Assembly (NCBI GenBank): GCA_938022295.1
Contig: CALIDR010000208.1
Location: 1 to 9,217, forward strand
Origin: an uncultured Burkholderiaceae bacterium
GTDB taxonomy: Bacteria > Pseudomonadota > Gammaproteobacteria > Burkholderiales > Burkholderiaceae_C
Direction of reading: 5' to 3'
Length of the DNA: 9,217 bases
In this document: one piece after another, positions 1 through 7,800 of the stretch
Layout: each line of letters starts with the position of its first letter
How positions within the stretch are numbered: the first letter of the stretch is position 1
Translations under genes and position numbers: made by a program
Notes under the pieces: generated by a model
What the model was told of the DNA's origin: nothing
What the model saw: only the letters and a program-made list of their open reading frames with translations
Databases searched by the model: none

Positions 1-1147
<1,147 letters not shown>

Positions 1148-1157
<10 letters not shown>

Positions 1158-1195
1158 GCTGCCACCAATGCTGTCACGAATGGCACTGCGTGCCA
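1148..1195. promoter_or_regulatory. Candidate upstream activator sites: two TGGCA-type inverted repeats
   Basis: A perfect 6-bp inverted repeat, TGGCAC-TGC-GTGCCA, lies at 1181-1195. A second one, TGGCA-N7-TGCCA, lies at 1148-1164 over the start codon of the divergent regulator. Their centres are about 32 bp apart, close to three helical turns, so both would face the same side of the DNA. The inner one is about 100 bp upstream of the -24/-12 promoter, a usual distance for sigma-54 activators. The overlap with the regulator start could allow autoregulation. The function is inferred; the repeats themselves are seen directly. Confidence 0.45.
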
Positions 1196-1282
1196 ACCCT
1201 GCCGCCCGCCCGGACACCGACGACACCCTATGACGGCGTGCAAGTGCTTGTCGCGTCGCCACTTTTCGTTCCGGAGCCGGGC

Positions 1283-1298
1283 TGGCACGGCTCTTGAT
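1283..1298 (+). promoter_or_regulatory. Candidate sigma-54 (-24/-12) promoter of the operon
   Basis: The sequence TGGCACGGCTCTTGAT matches the sigma-54 consensus TGGCACG-N4-TTGCW at every fixed position except one, where the -12 GC is GA. The GG and GA dinucleotides are 10 nt apart, the required spacing. Transcription would start near 1308-1310, giving a leader of about 30 nt before the Rieske start at 1339. The divergent gene encodes a sigma-54 activator, which makes the match much more credible. Confidence 0.7.
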
Positions 1299-1338
1299 AC
1301 GGGTGTAGGTATCTACGCGCTGCCGCAAGGAGCCTCCC

Positions 1339-1947
1339 GTGACCGACCATGCCCTGCCCCCGCCCGCCGCCACCGACCCCGAGCGCCGCACCTGGCTGAT
1401 CGCCGCCAGCGCCGCCGGCGGCGTGGCCGCCGTCGCCACCGCGGTGCCGTTCGTCGCCTCGTTCGCGCCGAGCGAGCGCGCACGTGCGCTCGGCGCCGCG
1501 GTCGAGGTCGAAATCTCCGACATCCCGCCCGGCGGCATGAAGACCGTCGAGTGGCGCGGCAAGCCGGTGTGGATCGTGCGCCGCACGCCCGAGATGGTCG
1601 CTGCGGTCGAGACGCCCAGCCCCGACCTCGCCGACCCCGACTCGGCGCGCTCGCAGCAGCCGTCCTACGCGCGCAACGCGACGCGCTCGGTCAAGCCCGA
1701 CGTGTTCGTCGCGGTCGGCATCTGCACGCACCTGGGCTGCTCGCCGACCGCGGTGCCGGCCGGCAGCGCCAACCCGAGCGTCGGCGCCGACTGGGCCGGC
1801 GGCTTCTTCTGCCCGTGCCACGGCTCGACGTTCGACGGCGCGGGACGCGTGTTCAGGAACAAGCCGGCGCCGACCAACCTCGAGATCCCGCCGCACCGCT
1901 ACGTCGGCGACACGCGGCTGCTGATCGGCGAGGACAGCGCCGCCTGA
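1339..1947 (+). CDS. petA: Rieske iron-sulfur protein, ubiquinol-cytochrome c reductase type
   Basis: [2Fe-2S] protein that takes an electron from quinol and passes it to a cytochrome c, on the periplasmic face of the membrane. The 202-aa protein has the usual length and layout of a proteobacterial bc1 Rieske subunit: an RRTWL twin-arginine-like motif at about 16-20 before the single N-terminal membrane anchor (about 20-43), the short hinge, then the Rieske fold. Cluster ligands are C129 and H131 (in CTHLGC) and C158 and H161 (in CPCHGS), with C134 and C160 as the disulfide pair. GTG at 1339 is the start: AGGAG at 1328-1332 sits 6 nt upstream. It is the first gene after the sigma-54-like promoter. 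Oddly, no cytochrome b (petB) or cytochrome c1 (petC) follows; a DUF302 gene does. It is therefore probably a second, dedicated Rieske copy. The family is certain; the partner complex is not. Confidence 0.95.
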   Translation: MTDHALPPPAATDPERRTWLIAASAAGGVAAVATAVPFVASFAPSERARALGAAVEVEISDIPPGGMKTVEWRGKPVWIVRRTPEMVAAVETPSPDLADPDSARSQQPSYARNATRSVKPDVFVAVGICTHLGCSPTAVPAGSANPSVGADWAGGFFCPCHGSTFDGAGRVFRNKPAPTNLEIPPHRYVGDTRLLIGEDSAA

Positions 1948-1965
1948 AGCCACGAGGAGCCGATC

Positions 1966-2370
1966 ATGCAAACCCCCTACGCCTTCGTCGTCGAGCTCGA
2001 CCAGCCGCTGCCCGCGGCGCTCGACGCCTTGCGCGGCGCGCTGGCGGCCGAACAGATGGGCGTCGTCAGCGAAGTCCACGTGCAGGCCACGCTGAAGACC
2101 AGGCTCGGCCTAGACGTGCCGCCGCACAAGCTGCTCGGCATCTGCAGCCCCCGCATCGCGCACGACCTGATCCGCCAGGAGCCCGACATCGGCGCCCTGC
2201 TGCCATGCGGCGGCAGCGCGATCGAGCACGCGCCCGGCCACACGCGCATCGCGCTGCAGGACCCGCGCGTGATCGCGGCGCTCGCCGCCAACCCGGCGCT
2301 GCGTTCGGCCTGCGAACTCGCGCGCGCCGCGCTGCGCCGCGTGGCCGACCGCCTCGCCGTCACCGCCTGA
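1966..2370 (+). CDS. DUF302 domain protein
   Basis: Small soluble protein of 134 aa with the DUF302 pattern: an N-terminal strand-helix unit (AFVVELDQPLPAALDAL), then LLGIC at about 56-60, a DLI-RQ-PDIGALLPC segment ending at C81, and a closing IALQDPRVI. The two cysteines C60 and C81 sit where the family usually has its GICNP and LPCN motifs; here the Asn after each is replaced (GICS and LPCG). No signal peptide or membrane segment is visible, so it is likely cytoplasmic. GAGGAG at 1954-1959, 6 nt before ATG, fixes the start. It lies 18 nt after the Rieske gene and 10 nt before the channel gene, so all three are probably co-transcribed. The biochemical role of DUF302 is not established. Its place in a sulfur/redox operon and its two cysteines would fit a thiol or persulfide role, but that is a guess. 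Confidence 0.85.
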   Translation: MQTPYAFVVELDQPLPAALDALRGALAAEQMGVVSEVHVQATLKTRLGLDVPPHKLLGICSPRIAHDLIRQEPDIGALLPCGGSAIEHAPGHTRIALQDPRVIAALAANPALRSACELARAALRRVADRLAVTA

Positions 2371-2380
2371 GGAGACCGTC

Positions 2381-3370
2381 GTGAGCGCTTCGATGTCCGA
2401 GCCGCTGGCGCTGCGCCCCGCCTCGCGGTTGCAGCACCTGCCGGTGTCGTTCTTCTCCGTCGTGATGGGCCTTGCGGGGCTCGCGATCGCGTGGTCGCGC
2501 GCAGCCAGCGTGCTGCCGTGGGCGCCGGCGGGGCTCGGCGCGGCGATCGGCTGGCTCGCCGCAGGCGTGTTCGCGCTGCTCGTGCTGCTGTACGCGGCCA
2601 AGGCGGTGCTGTACGCCGACGAGGTGCGCGCCGAGTTCCGCCACCCGGTGCGCCTGAACTTCTTTCCGGCGGTCTCGATCAGCCTGCTGCTGCTGTCGAT
2701 CGTGTTCCTGCGCTCGGCGCCCGACGCCGCCCGGCTGCTGTGGCTCATCGGCACGCCGCTGCACCTCGGGTTCACGCTCGTCGTGATGAACCGCTGGATC
2801 CACCACACGGGCATCGAGGTGGCGCACGTCAACCCGGCGTGGTTCATCCCGGTCGTCGGCAACGTGCTGGTGCCGGTGGCGGGCGTCGCGTTCTACCCGG
2901 CGGACCTGTCGTGGTTCTTCTTCGCGATCGGCATCGTGTTCTGGATCGTGCTGATGACGATCGTGATGTACCGCCTGTTCTTCCACGCCCCGCTGCCCGA
3001 GCGGCTGACGCCGACGCTGTTCATCCTCGTCGCGCCGCCGGCGGTGGGCTTCGTCGCGTACGTCAACCTCGTCGACACGGTCGACGCCTTCGCCCACGTG
3101 CTGTGGTCGACGGCGCTGTTCCTCACGCTGCTGCTGGCCACCAACGCGCTGCGCTTCCTGCGGCTGCGGTTCTTCCTGTCGTCGTGGGCCTATTCGTTCC
3201 CGCTGGCCGCGATGACGATCGCCACGCTCGCGATGGCGCACCGCTCCGGCGGCGCCACCTACGCGGTGCTCGCCACCGCGCTGCTCGCGGTGCTGTCGGC
3301 CGTGCTCGCGGCGCTCGCCGCGCGCACGCTGCTGGCGGTGGCCCGCGGCGAGATCTGCCAGCCCGAGTGA
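2381..3370 (+). CDS. SLAC1/TehA-type anion channel (TDT family)
   Basis: Polytopic inner-membrane protein of 329 aa with about ten hydrophobic segments, the size and layout of the tellurite-resistance/dicarboxylate transporter family (TehA, plant SLAC1, yeast sulfite pump Ssu1). Recognisable family stretches are PVSFFSVVMGLAGL at 21-34, the HPVRLNFFPA loop at 88-97, NPAWFIPVVG at 151-160 and WAYSFPLAA at 269-277. One Phe in or near the last of these probably corresponds to the pore-gating Phe of TehA (recalled, not aligned). The start is GTG at 2381 with GGAG at 2371-2374; an ATG four codons later is a possible but less well-spaced alternative. In this operon the likely cargo is an oxidised sulfur anion such as sulfite, by analogy with Ssu1. 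This is inference; the sequence does not show selectivity, and other anions remain possible. Confidence 0.85.
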   Translation: MSASMSEPLALRPASRLQHLPVSFFSVVMGLAGLAIAWSRAASVLPWAPAGLGAAIGWLAAGVFALLVLLYAAKAVLYADEVRAEFRHPVRLNFFPAVSISLLLLSIVFLRSAPDAARLLWLIGTPLHLGFTLVVMNRWIHHTGIEVAHVNPAWFIPVVGNVLVPVAGVAFYPADLSWFFFAIGIVFWIVLMTIVMYRLFFHAPLPERLTPTLFILVAPPAVGFVAYVNLVDTVDAFAHVLWSTALFLTLLLATNALRFLRLRFFLSSWAYSFPLAAMTIATLAMAHRSGGATYAVLATALLAVLSAVLAALAARTLLAVARGEICQPE

Positions 3371-3439
3371 GGTCGACCCGATGCCCGCCCGCCCGGCCCC
3401 GCGCCCCCGCGTCCCGCACCCCCTGATCGCCCGCCCATC

Positions 3440-4828
3440 ATGGACCTGATCGGCCTGTACCCCACCTGGTTCGAGCCCGGCATCGGCAGCGGCTGGGTCG
3501 TCGGCATCATCGCCACCGTCCACGTGCTGTTCTCGCACACCGCGGTCGGCGCGGCGATCTTCTTCGCCGGCCTCGCGGTCTACGCCAACCGCACCGGCAA
3601 GCTCGAGTACCTCGAGTTCATCCGCCGCTACGGGCTGTTCCTGCTCGTGTTCTCGTACGTGCTGGGCTCGATCACCGGCCCCGGCATCTGGTACAGCACG
3701 ACGGTGGCGAGCCCGCGCGGTATCTCGGCGCTGATCCACAGCTTCGTCTGGAAGTGGGCCACCGAGTGGGTCTTCTTCGTCATCGAGGTGGTCGGTGTCT
3801 ACATGCTGACCCACCTCGCGACGCGGCTCGACGCGAAGACGTACCTGCGCATCGCCGTCATCTTCGGCCTGACGTCGTACACGACGATGCTCGTCATCGT
3901 CGGCATCCTGTCGTTCATGATGTGGCCGGGGCAGGAGCGCTGGTTCAGCGAGGGCGGCTACCTCAACGGCTTCTACGGCCCGAACACGTTCGCGCAGCTG
4001 GGCATGCGCACCGCCTTCATGTTCACGATGACGGCGGTGGTCGGCGGCATCGTCGCCGCGCGCTTCGACGACGCCGCGTTCAAGAAGGCCGTGCTCGCGC
4101 GGCTGGCGTGGCTGGGCCTGGCGAGCACCGCCGCCGGCGCGGCGATGCTGCAGTGGTACCTCGGCACGCTGCCCGAGTCGGCCGAGGTCGTGATGGCCAA
4201 CCGCCTGCCCGAGCGCTTCGCGCCGACGCTGCTCGCGGTGCTCGGCGGCGTGGCGGCGTACTTCGTCGTCACGCTGGTGCGCCCACGCTGGCTGACGCCG
4301 GCGCTGGCGTCGGTCGCCACGCTCGCGATCCTCGTCTTCGGCCTGTGGCCCGAGGAGGTGGCGCGCGAGTCGATCCGCAAGCCGTGGGTCGCCGGCCAGT
4401 ACGTCTACTCGAACCAGATCATCGGCCGCGACGTGCCCGGCATGGGCATCGCGAGCGAGATCCCGACGATCGAGGCGCACGGCCTGCTGAAGACACACGT
4501 CTTCACCCCCGACCCGCTGCGCACGATCACGCCCGACAACCGGCTCGAGGTCGGCCGCTTCCTGGCGCTGTCGACCTGCGCGAACTGCCATTCGCTGAGC
4601 GACTCGGGCATGCGGCCGCTGGCGCGCTACTTCGGCGGCAGCACCGACGTGCCGGCGATCGCGGAATACCTGCAGGCGGCGCTGGCCACCGGCGCCACGA
4701 TCTACATGCCGCGCGTGCCGCTGCAGGACGACGAGGCGCTCGCGCTGGCGAGCTACATCGCGAGCCTGGCCGGCCCCGCGCCCGCGGTGCGCACCGCGCA
4801 ACAGACGACGAGGAGGACCGAGCGATGA
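3440..4828 (+). CDS. Cytochrome bd subunit I-like membrane protein fused to a C-terminal cytochrome c domain
   Basis: Protein of 462 aa. The N-terminal 330 residues have about eight membrane helices and resemble CydA: histidines in the first helix (H28, H33), a helix with two glutamates seven apart (E109, E116) followed by VGVYMLTH, and H100/H125 as further possible heme ligands. The GRQPW quinol loop of classical CydA is absent. After the last helix comes a periplasmic monoheme cytochrome c domain with CANCH at 380-384 and a likely axial Met423 (IYMPRVP). ATG at 3440 has no clear Shine-Dalgarno sequence; the 69-nt gap before it holds no in-frame upstream start that I could find. Its stop overlaps the next gene's start (ATGA). 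No cydB follows. Likely role: a heme b/heme c membrane redox unit linking periplasmic cytochromes to quinone or oxygen. The heme c domain is certain, the CydA relation is probable, and the reaction is unknown. Confidence 0.82.
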   Translation: MDLIGLYPTWFEPGIGSGWVVGIIATVHVLFSHTAVGAAIFFAGLAVYANRTGKLEYLEFIRRYGLFLLVFSYVLGSITGPGIWYSTTVASPRGISALIHSFVWKWATEWVFFVIEVVGVYMLTHLATRLDAKTYLRIAVIFGLTSYTTMLVIVGILSFMMWPGQERWFSEGGYLNGFYGPNTFAQLGMRTAFMFTMTAVVGGIVAARFDDAAFKKAVLARLAWLGLASTAAGAAMLQWYLGTLPESAEVVMANRLPERFAPTLLAVLGGVAAYFVVTLVRPRWLTPALASVATLAILVFGLWPEEVARESIRKPWVAGQYVYSNQIIGRDVPGMGIASEIPTIEAHGLLKTHVFTPDPLRTITPDNRLEVGRFLALSTCANCHSLSDSGMRPLARYFGGSTDVPAIAEYLQAALATGATIYMPRVPLQDDEALALASYIASLAGPAPAVRTAQQTTRRTER

Positions 4829-6051
4829 ACGCCGAGATGCTCTACGCGCTGCGCGACCCGGCCGGCGTGCCATCGCACCCGCTCGTGTTCCTGCTGCTCG
4901 GCGTGCTGACGTTCGCGCTGCACGCCGCCGCGGTGCAGGTGATGCTCGGCGCGGGCGCGCTGGTGCTGCGCGGCGCCTTCAGCGCCGACGCGCACTGGCG
5001 GCGGCTCGCGGCGACGATGCTTTCCACCGCCAAGATCGCGGTGTCGGTCGCGATCGTGATCGGCGTCGCGCCGCTGCTGTTCGTGCAGGTCACGTACGAC
5101 CCGTTCTGGTACACGTCGAACGTGCTGTCGGCGTGGTGGGTGATCGGCTTCGTCGTCATCCTGATCGCGGGCTACCTCGCGATGTACGGCTTCTACTGGC
5201 GCAACCCGGACCTCGCGTCGCGGCCGGCGCGCTCGGGCTGGATGATGGTCGCCTCGCTCGCGCTGCTGCTCGCGGTCGGCTTCATCATGCACGTGCTGAG
5301 CTACCAGATGCTGTGGCCCGAGCAGTGGCAGGCCTGGTACGCGCCGGGCGGCCGCGTCGACCCGTCGGGCCGGACGCTGCACGCGTGGAGCCTGCCGCGC
5401 TTCGGGTTCTTCATCGCGCTGGCGGCACCGGTCATCGGCGCGTGGCTGATCGCGGTGCGCCGCTACCTGCAGGGCGCGCGCGAGCGCGACGCGCGCTACC
5501 TCGACTTCCTCGCCCGGCTCGGGCGCCAGCTGATGCTCGCCGGCGGTGTTGTCGCGCTCGCGTTCGGCGCGGCGTGGATCGCGACGCTGCCCGAGAAGAT
5601 GGCGTTCTTCGCGACCTCGCCGTGGATGCTCGTCGCGCTCGTGCTGCTGCTGGTGGCCGTCGCGCTGCCGGCGCTGCTCGGCGCGCGCCTCGAGCGCGGA
5701 CTGTGGGGCTACGCCGTGTTCGGCGTCGGCGCCGTCGCGCTGATCGCGGTGGCTGCCGCGCGCGAGGCGCTGCGCTACACGCTGCTCGCCGGCACGCACG
5801 GCTACGACGCGCTCGACTACCGCATCCACATGGACTGGTACTCGACGCTGACGTTCTTCGTCACCTTCGGCGTGCTCGGCGCCGCCGCGCTCGGCTACCT
5901 GCTGACGGTGGCGTGGCAGGCGGGGCAGCACCGCGGCGGCGTCTTCACGCCGTCGGCCGCGGTCACGCGGCTCGGCCAGGTCTCGATCGGGTTGCTCGTG
6001 CTGTGGATCGTCCACTACTTCGCGATCGGCCTGTGGGTGATGGGAAGGTGA
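4825..6051 (+). CDS. Polytopic membrane protein, probable partner of the CydA-like/cytochrome c protein
   Basis: Protein of 408 aa with about ten predicted membrane helices and no signal peptide or CxxCH motif. I do not recognise a named family. Histidines lie inside helix 1 (H33), helix 4 (H156) and the last helix (IVHYFAIGLW), which could bind heme b. Its first third looks like a distant relative of the preceding protein: His in helix 1, a helix 2, then FWYTSN here against IWYSTT there, then a long aromatic helix 3. This is reminiscent of the related CydA and CydB subunits. ATG at 4825 overlaps the upstream TGA and has AGGAGG at 4811-4816, 8 nt away, so translation is probably coupled and equimolar. 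The next cytochrome gene starts 1 nt after its stop. Best guess: second membrane subunit of a redox complex. The gene is certain; the function is inferred from context only. Confidence 0.75.
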   Translation: MNAEMLYALRDPAGVPSHPLVFLLLGVLTFALHAAAVQVMLGAGALVLRGAFSADAHWRRLAATMLSTAKIAVSVAIVIGVAPLLFVQVTYDPFWYTSNVLSAWWVIGFVVILIAGYLAMYGFYWRNPDLASRPARSGWMMVASLALLLAVGFIMHVLSYQMLWPEQWQAWYAPGGRVDPSGRTLHAWSLPRFGFFIALAAPVIGAWLIAVRRYLQGARERDARYLDFLARLGRQLMLAGGVVALAFGAAWIATLPEKMAFFATSPWMLVALVLLLVAVALPALLGARLERGLWGYAVFGVGAVALIAVAAAREALRYTLLAGTHGYDALDYRIHMDWYSTLTFFVTFGVLGAAALGYLLTVAWQAGQHRGGVFTPSAAVTRLGQVSIGLLVLWIVHYFAIGLWVMGR

Positions 6052-6052
6052 G

Positions 6053-6463
6053 ATGAAACGACTGCTCCTGGCCATGGTCCTCACCGGCGCGGCGGCGTCG
6101 ACCGGCCTGCTGCTCGCGCAGACCGTCACCGCGCCGGCGGCGGCCGCGGCACCTGCGACGCCGCCGGCCCTGCCCCCTGTCTCCGGCGAGGCGCTCGCGC
6201 ACACCTGCGCCGCGTGCCACGGCACGCAGGGGCGGCTCGGCGACGAGGCCTTCATGCCGCTGGCCGGCATGCCGGCGACGCAGTTCGTCGCGACGATGCG
6301 CGACTTCCGCAGCGGCGCGCGCCCGGCCACGCTGATGGGCCACGTCGCGCGCGGCCTGAACGACGACGACCTGCGCGCGATGGCCGCCTACTTCGAGCGC
6401 CAGAGCCCGGCCCCCGGTTCGGCGGCGGCGCTGAACCCCCTGCGACCCGGAGCCCCGCGATGA
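6053..6463 (+). CDS. fccA: Monoheme cytochrome c, probable cytochrome subunit of flavocytochrome c sulfide dehydrogenase
   Basis: Periplasmic class I c-type cytochrome of 136 aa. A signal peptide (KRLLL, then a hydrophobic stretch to about residue 23) is followed by an Ala/Pro-rich linker and one heme site, CAACH at C52-C55-H56. The ATLMGHVARGLNDDDLRAMAAYF stretch has the usual shape of FccA/c553 C-termini and carries the probable axial Met (in TLMGH). It should accept electrons from the flavin of FccB, encoded immediately downstream; the two genes share an ATGA overlap, which supports a 1:1 complex. Chlorobium-type FccA is also monoheme, while the Allochromatium one is diheme, so a single heme is not a defect. 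GGGAAGG at 6042-6048 precedes ATG 6053, one nt after the previous stop. Another c553-like carrier role is possible; the position beside fccB favours FccA. Confidence 0.85.
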   Translation: MKRLLLAMVLTGAAASTGLLLAQTVTAPAAAAAPATPPALPPVSGEALAHTCAACHGTQGRLGDEAFMPLAGMPATQFVATMRDFRSGARPATLMGHVARGLNDDDLRAMAAYFERQSPAPGSAAALNPLRPGAPR

Positions 6464-7800
6464 AACGACGCACCCTCCTTCGCGCCGCGGCACTGGCCGC
6501 CGCCGCGCCGCTCGCCGCCCCGTTCCTCGCCCGCGCCCAGGGTGCCGGCCACGTCGTCGTGGTCGGCGGCGGCGTCGGCGGCGCGACGGCAGCCAAGTAC
6601 CTGAAGCTGTTCGACCCGGCGCTGAAGGTCACGCTGATCGAGCGTCACCCGGTCTACATCCGCCCCTACGGCTCGAGCGAAGTGCTCAACGGCCACGTCG
6701 CGATGGCCGACCTCGAGGTGCGCTACGACGCGCTGGCGAGCCGCTACGGCGTCGAGGTGCTGATCGACACCGTCATCGGCGTCGATGCCGCCAGGCGCAC
6801 GGTGCACACCGCCGGCCGGCGCAGCCTCGCCTACGACCGCCTGATCGTCTCGCCCGGCATCGAGCTGATGTACGACGCGATTCCGGGCTACAGCGAGGCG
6901 GTGGCGCGCACCGCGATGCCCAGCGGCTGGATTCCCGGCGAGCAGACCGCGCTGCTCGTGCGCCAGCTGCAGGCGATGCGCCCGGGCGGCACCTTCGTGC
7001 TGGTGGCGCCGCCGAACCCGTACCGCTGCCCTCCTGGCCCCTACGAGCGTGCGGCGCTGGTGACGGAGTGGTTCCAGAAGCACAACCCGACGGCGAAGGT
7101 GATCATCGTCGACCCGAAGGACAGCTTCGTCACCGACCAGACGATGATGCTCGGCTGGAACCGGCTCTACGGCTTCGACCTGCCCGACGACTACGCGCAG
7201 AAGATGGCCGGCAAGGTCGAGATCCAGCGCCACGGCCGCCCCGGCATGCTGCGCTGGGTGCGCGCGAAGGACGGCGGCCGCGTGCTGAAGGTCGACGCCA
7301 AGCGCATGCGCGTCGAGACCGAGGGCGACGTGATCGCCGCCGACGTCGTCAACATCGTGCCGCCGATGCGCGCCGGTGCGCTGGCACGCCAGCTCGGCTT
7401 GGCGGACGCGAGCGGCTGGTGCCCGGTCGAGCGGCGCACGTTCGCGTCGACACAGCTGCCGCACGTGCACGTGATCGGCGACGCCAGCATCGCCGACGCG
7501 ATGCCCAAGAGCGGCTTCTCGGCCAACACGCAGGCCAAGGCGACGGCGCGCGCGATCGTCGAGGAACTCGCCGGCCGCCCCGCGCCCGAGCCGGTGTGGG
7601 AGAACACCTGCTACGCGCTCGCCGGCAAGGACTACGGCCTGTTCGTCGCCGACGTGTTCCGCATCGTCGACGGCAAGATCGCGCGCGTCAACGGCGAGGC
7701 GCGCTACCTGCCGCTCGACGCCAGCCCGACGCAGATCCGCCTCGGCGCGCGCTACCAGCAGGCGTGGCTGCGCACCTTCACGCAGGACGTGTTCGCATGA
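6460..7800 (+). CDS. fccB: Flavocytochrome c sulfide dehydrogenase, flavoprotein subunit
   Basis: FAD-containing periplasmic subunit that oxidises sulfide to sulfane sulfur and hands electrons to a cytochrome c. Protein of 446 aa. A twin-arginine signal (KRRTLLRAAA, cleavage near 27) fits Tat export of the folded flavoprotein. The FAD-binding GGGVGG is at 36-41. The two cysteines of the active-site disulfide are present: C190 in YRCPPGPYERA and C384 in ENTCYALA; GWCPV (C321), HVIGDASIADAMPKSGFSANTQ and the C-terminal domain are also typical. Odd: the segment that in the Allochromatium enzyme contains the FAD-linking Cys42 (YTCYLSNEV) reads YIRPYGSSEV here (residues 66-75), with no cysteine, so FAD is probably not covalently bound. 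ATG 6460 overlaps the fccA stop and has GGAG at 6449-6452. Its own stop overlaps the diheme cytochrome start. Family assignment is very secure; substrate may differ from sulfide. Confidence 0.93.
   Translation: MKRRTLLRAAALAAAAPLAAPFLARAQGAGHVVVVGGGVGGATAAKYLKLFDPALKVTLIERHPVYIRPYGSSEVLNGHVAMADLEVRYDALASRYGVEVLIDTVIGVDAARRTVHTAGRRSLAYDRLIVSPGIELMYDAIPGYSEAVARTAMPSGWIPGEQTALLVRQLQAMRPGGTFVLVAPPNPYRCPPGPYERAALVTEWFQKHNPTAKVIIVDPKDSFVTDQTMMLGWNRLYGFDLPDDYAQKMAGKVEIQRHGRPGMLRWVRAKDGGRVLKVDAKRMRVETEGDVIAADVVNIVPPMRAGALARQLGLADASGWCPVERRTFASTQLPHVHVIGDASIADAMPKSGFSANTQAKATARAIVEELAGRPAPEPVWENTCYALAGKDYGLFVADVFRIVDGKIARVNGEARYLPLDASPTQIRLGARYQQAWLRTFTQDVFA

Noticed and set aside
1339..1947. Start of a normal petABC (bc1) operon
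   Set aside because: The following genes are DUF302 and a TDT channel; no cytochrome b or c1 sequence appears anywhere in the window.
3381..3449. 22-codon frame (ATG 3381) in the 69-nt gap before the CydA-like gene, ending just after its start codon
   Set aside because: Its overlap with the downstream start could suggest a coupling leader, but it has no clear ribosome site and its Pro/Arg-rich product looks like random GC-rich sequence.
2360..4873. Minus-strand open frame of over 800 codons opposite the channel and CydA-like genes
   Set aside because: The translation is a low-complexity Arg/Asp/His/Gln mixture typical of the antisense of GC-rich membrane-protein genes; no domain is recognisable.
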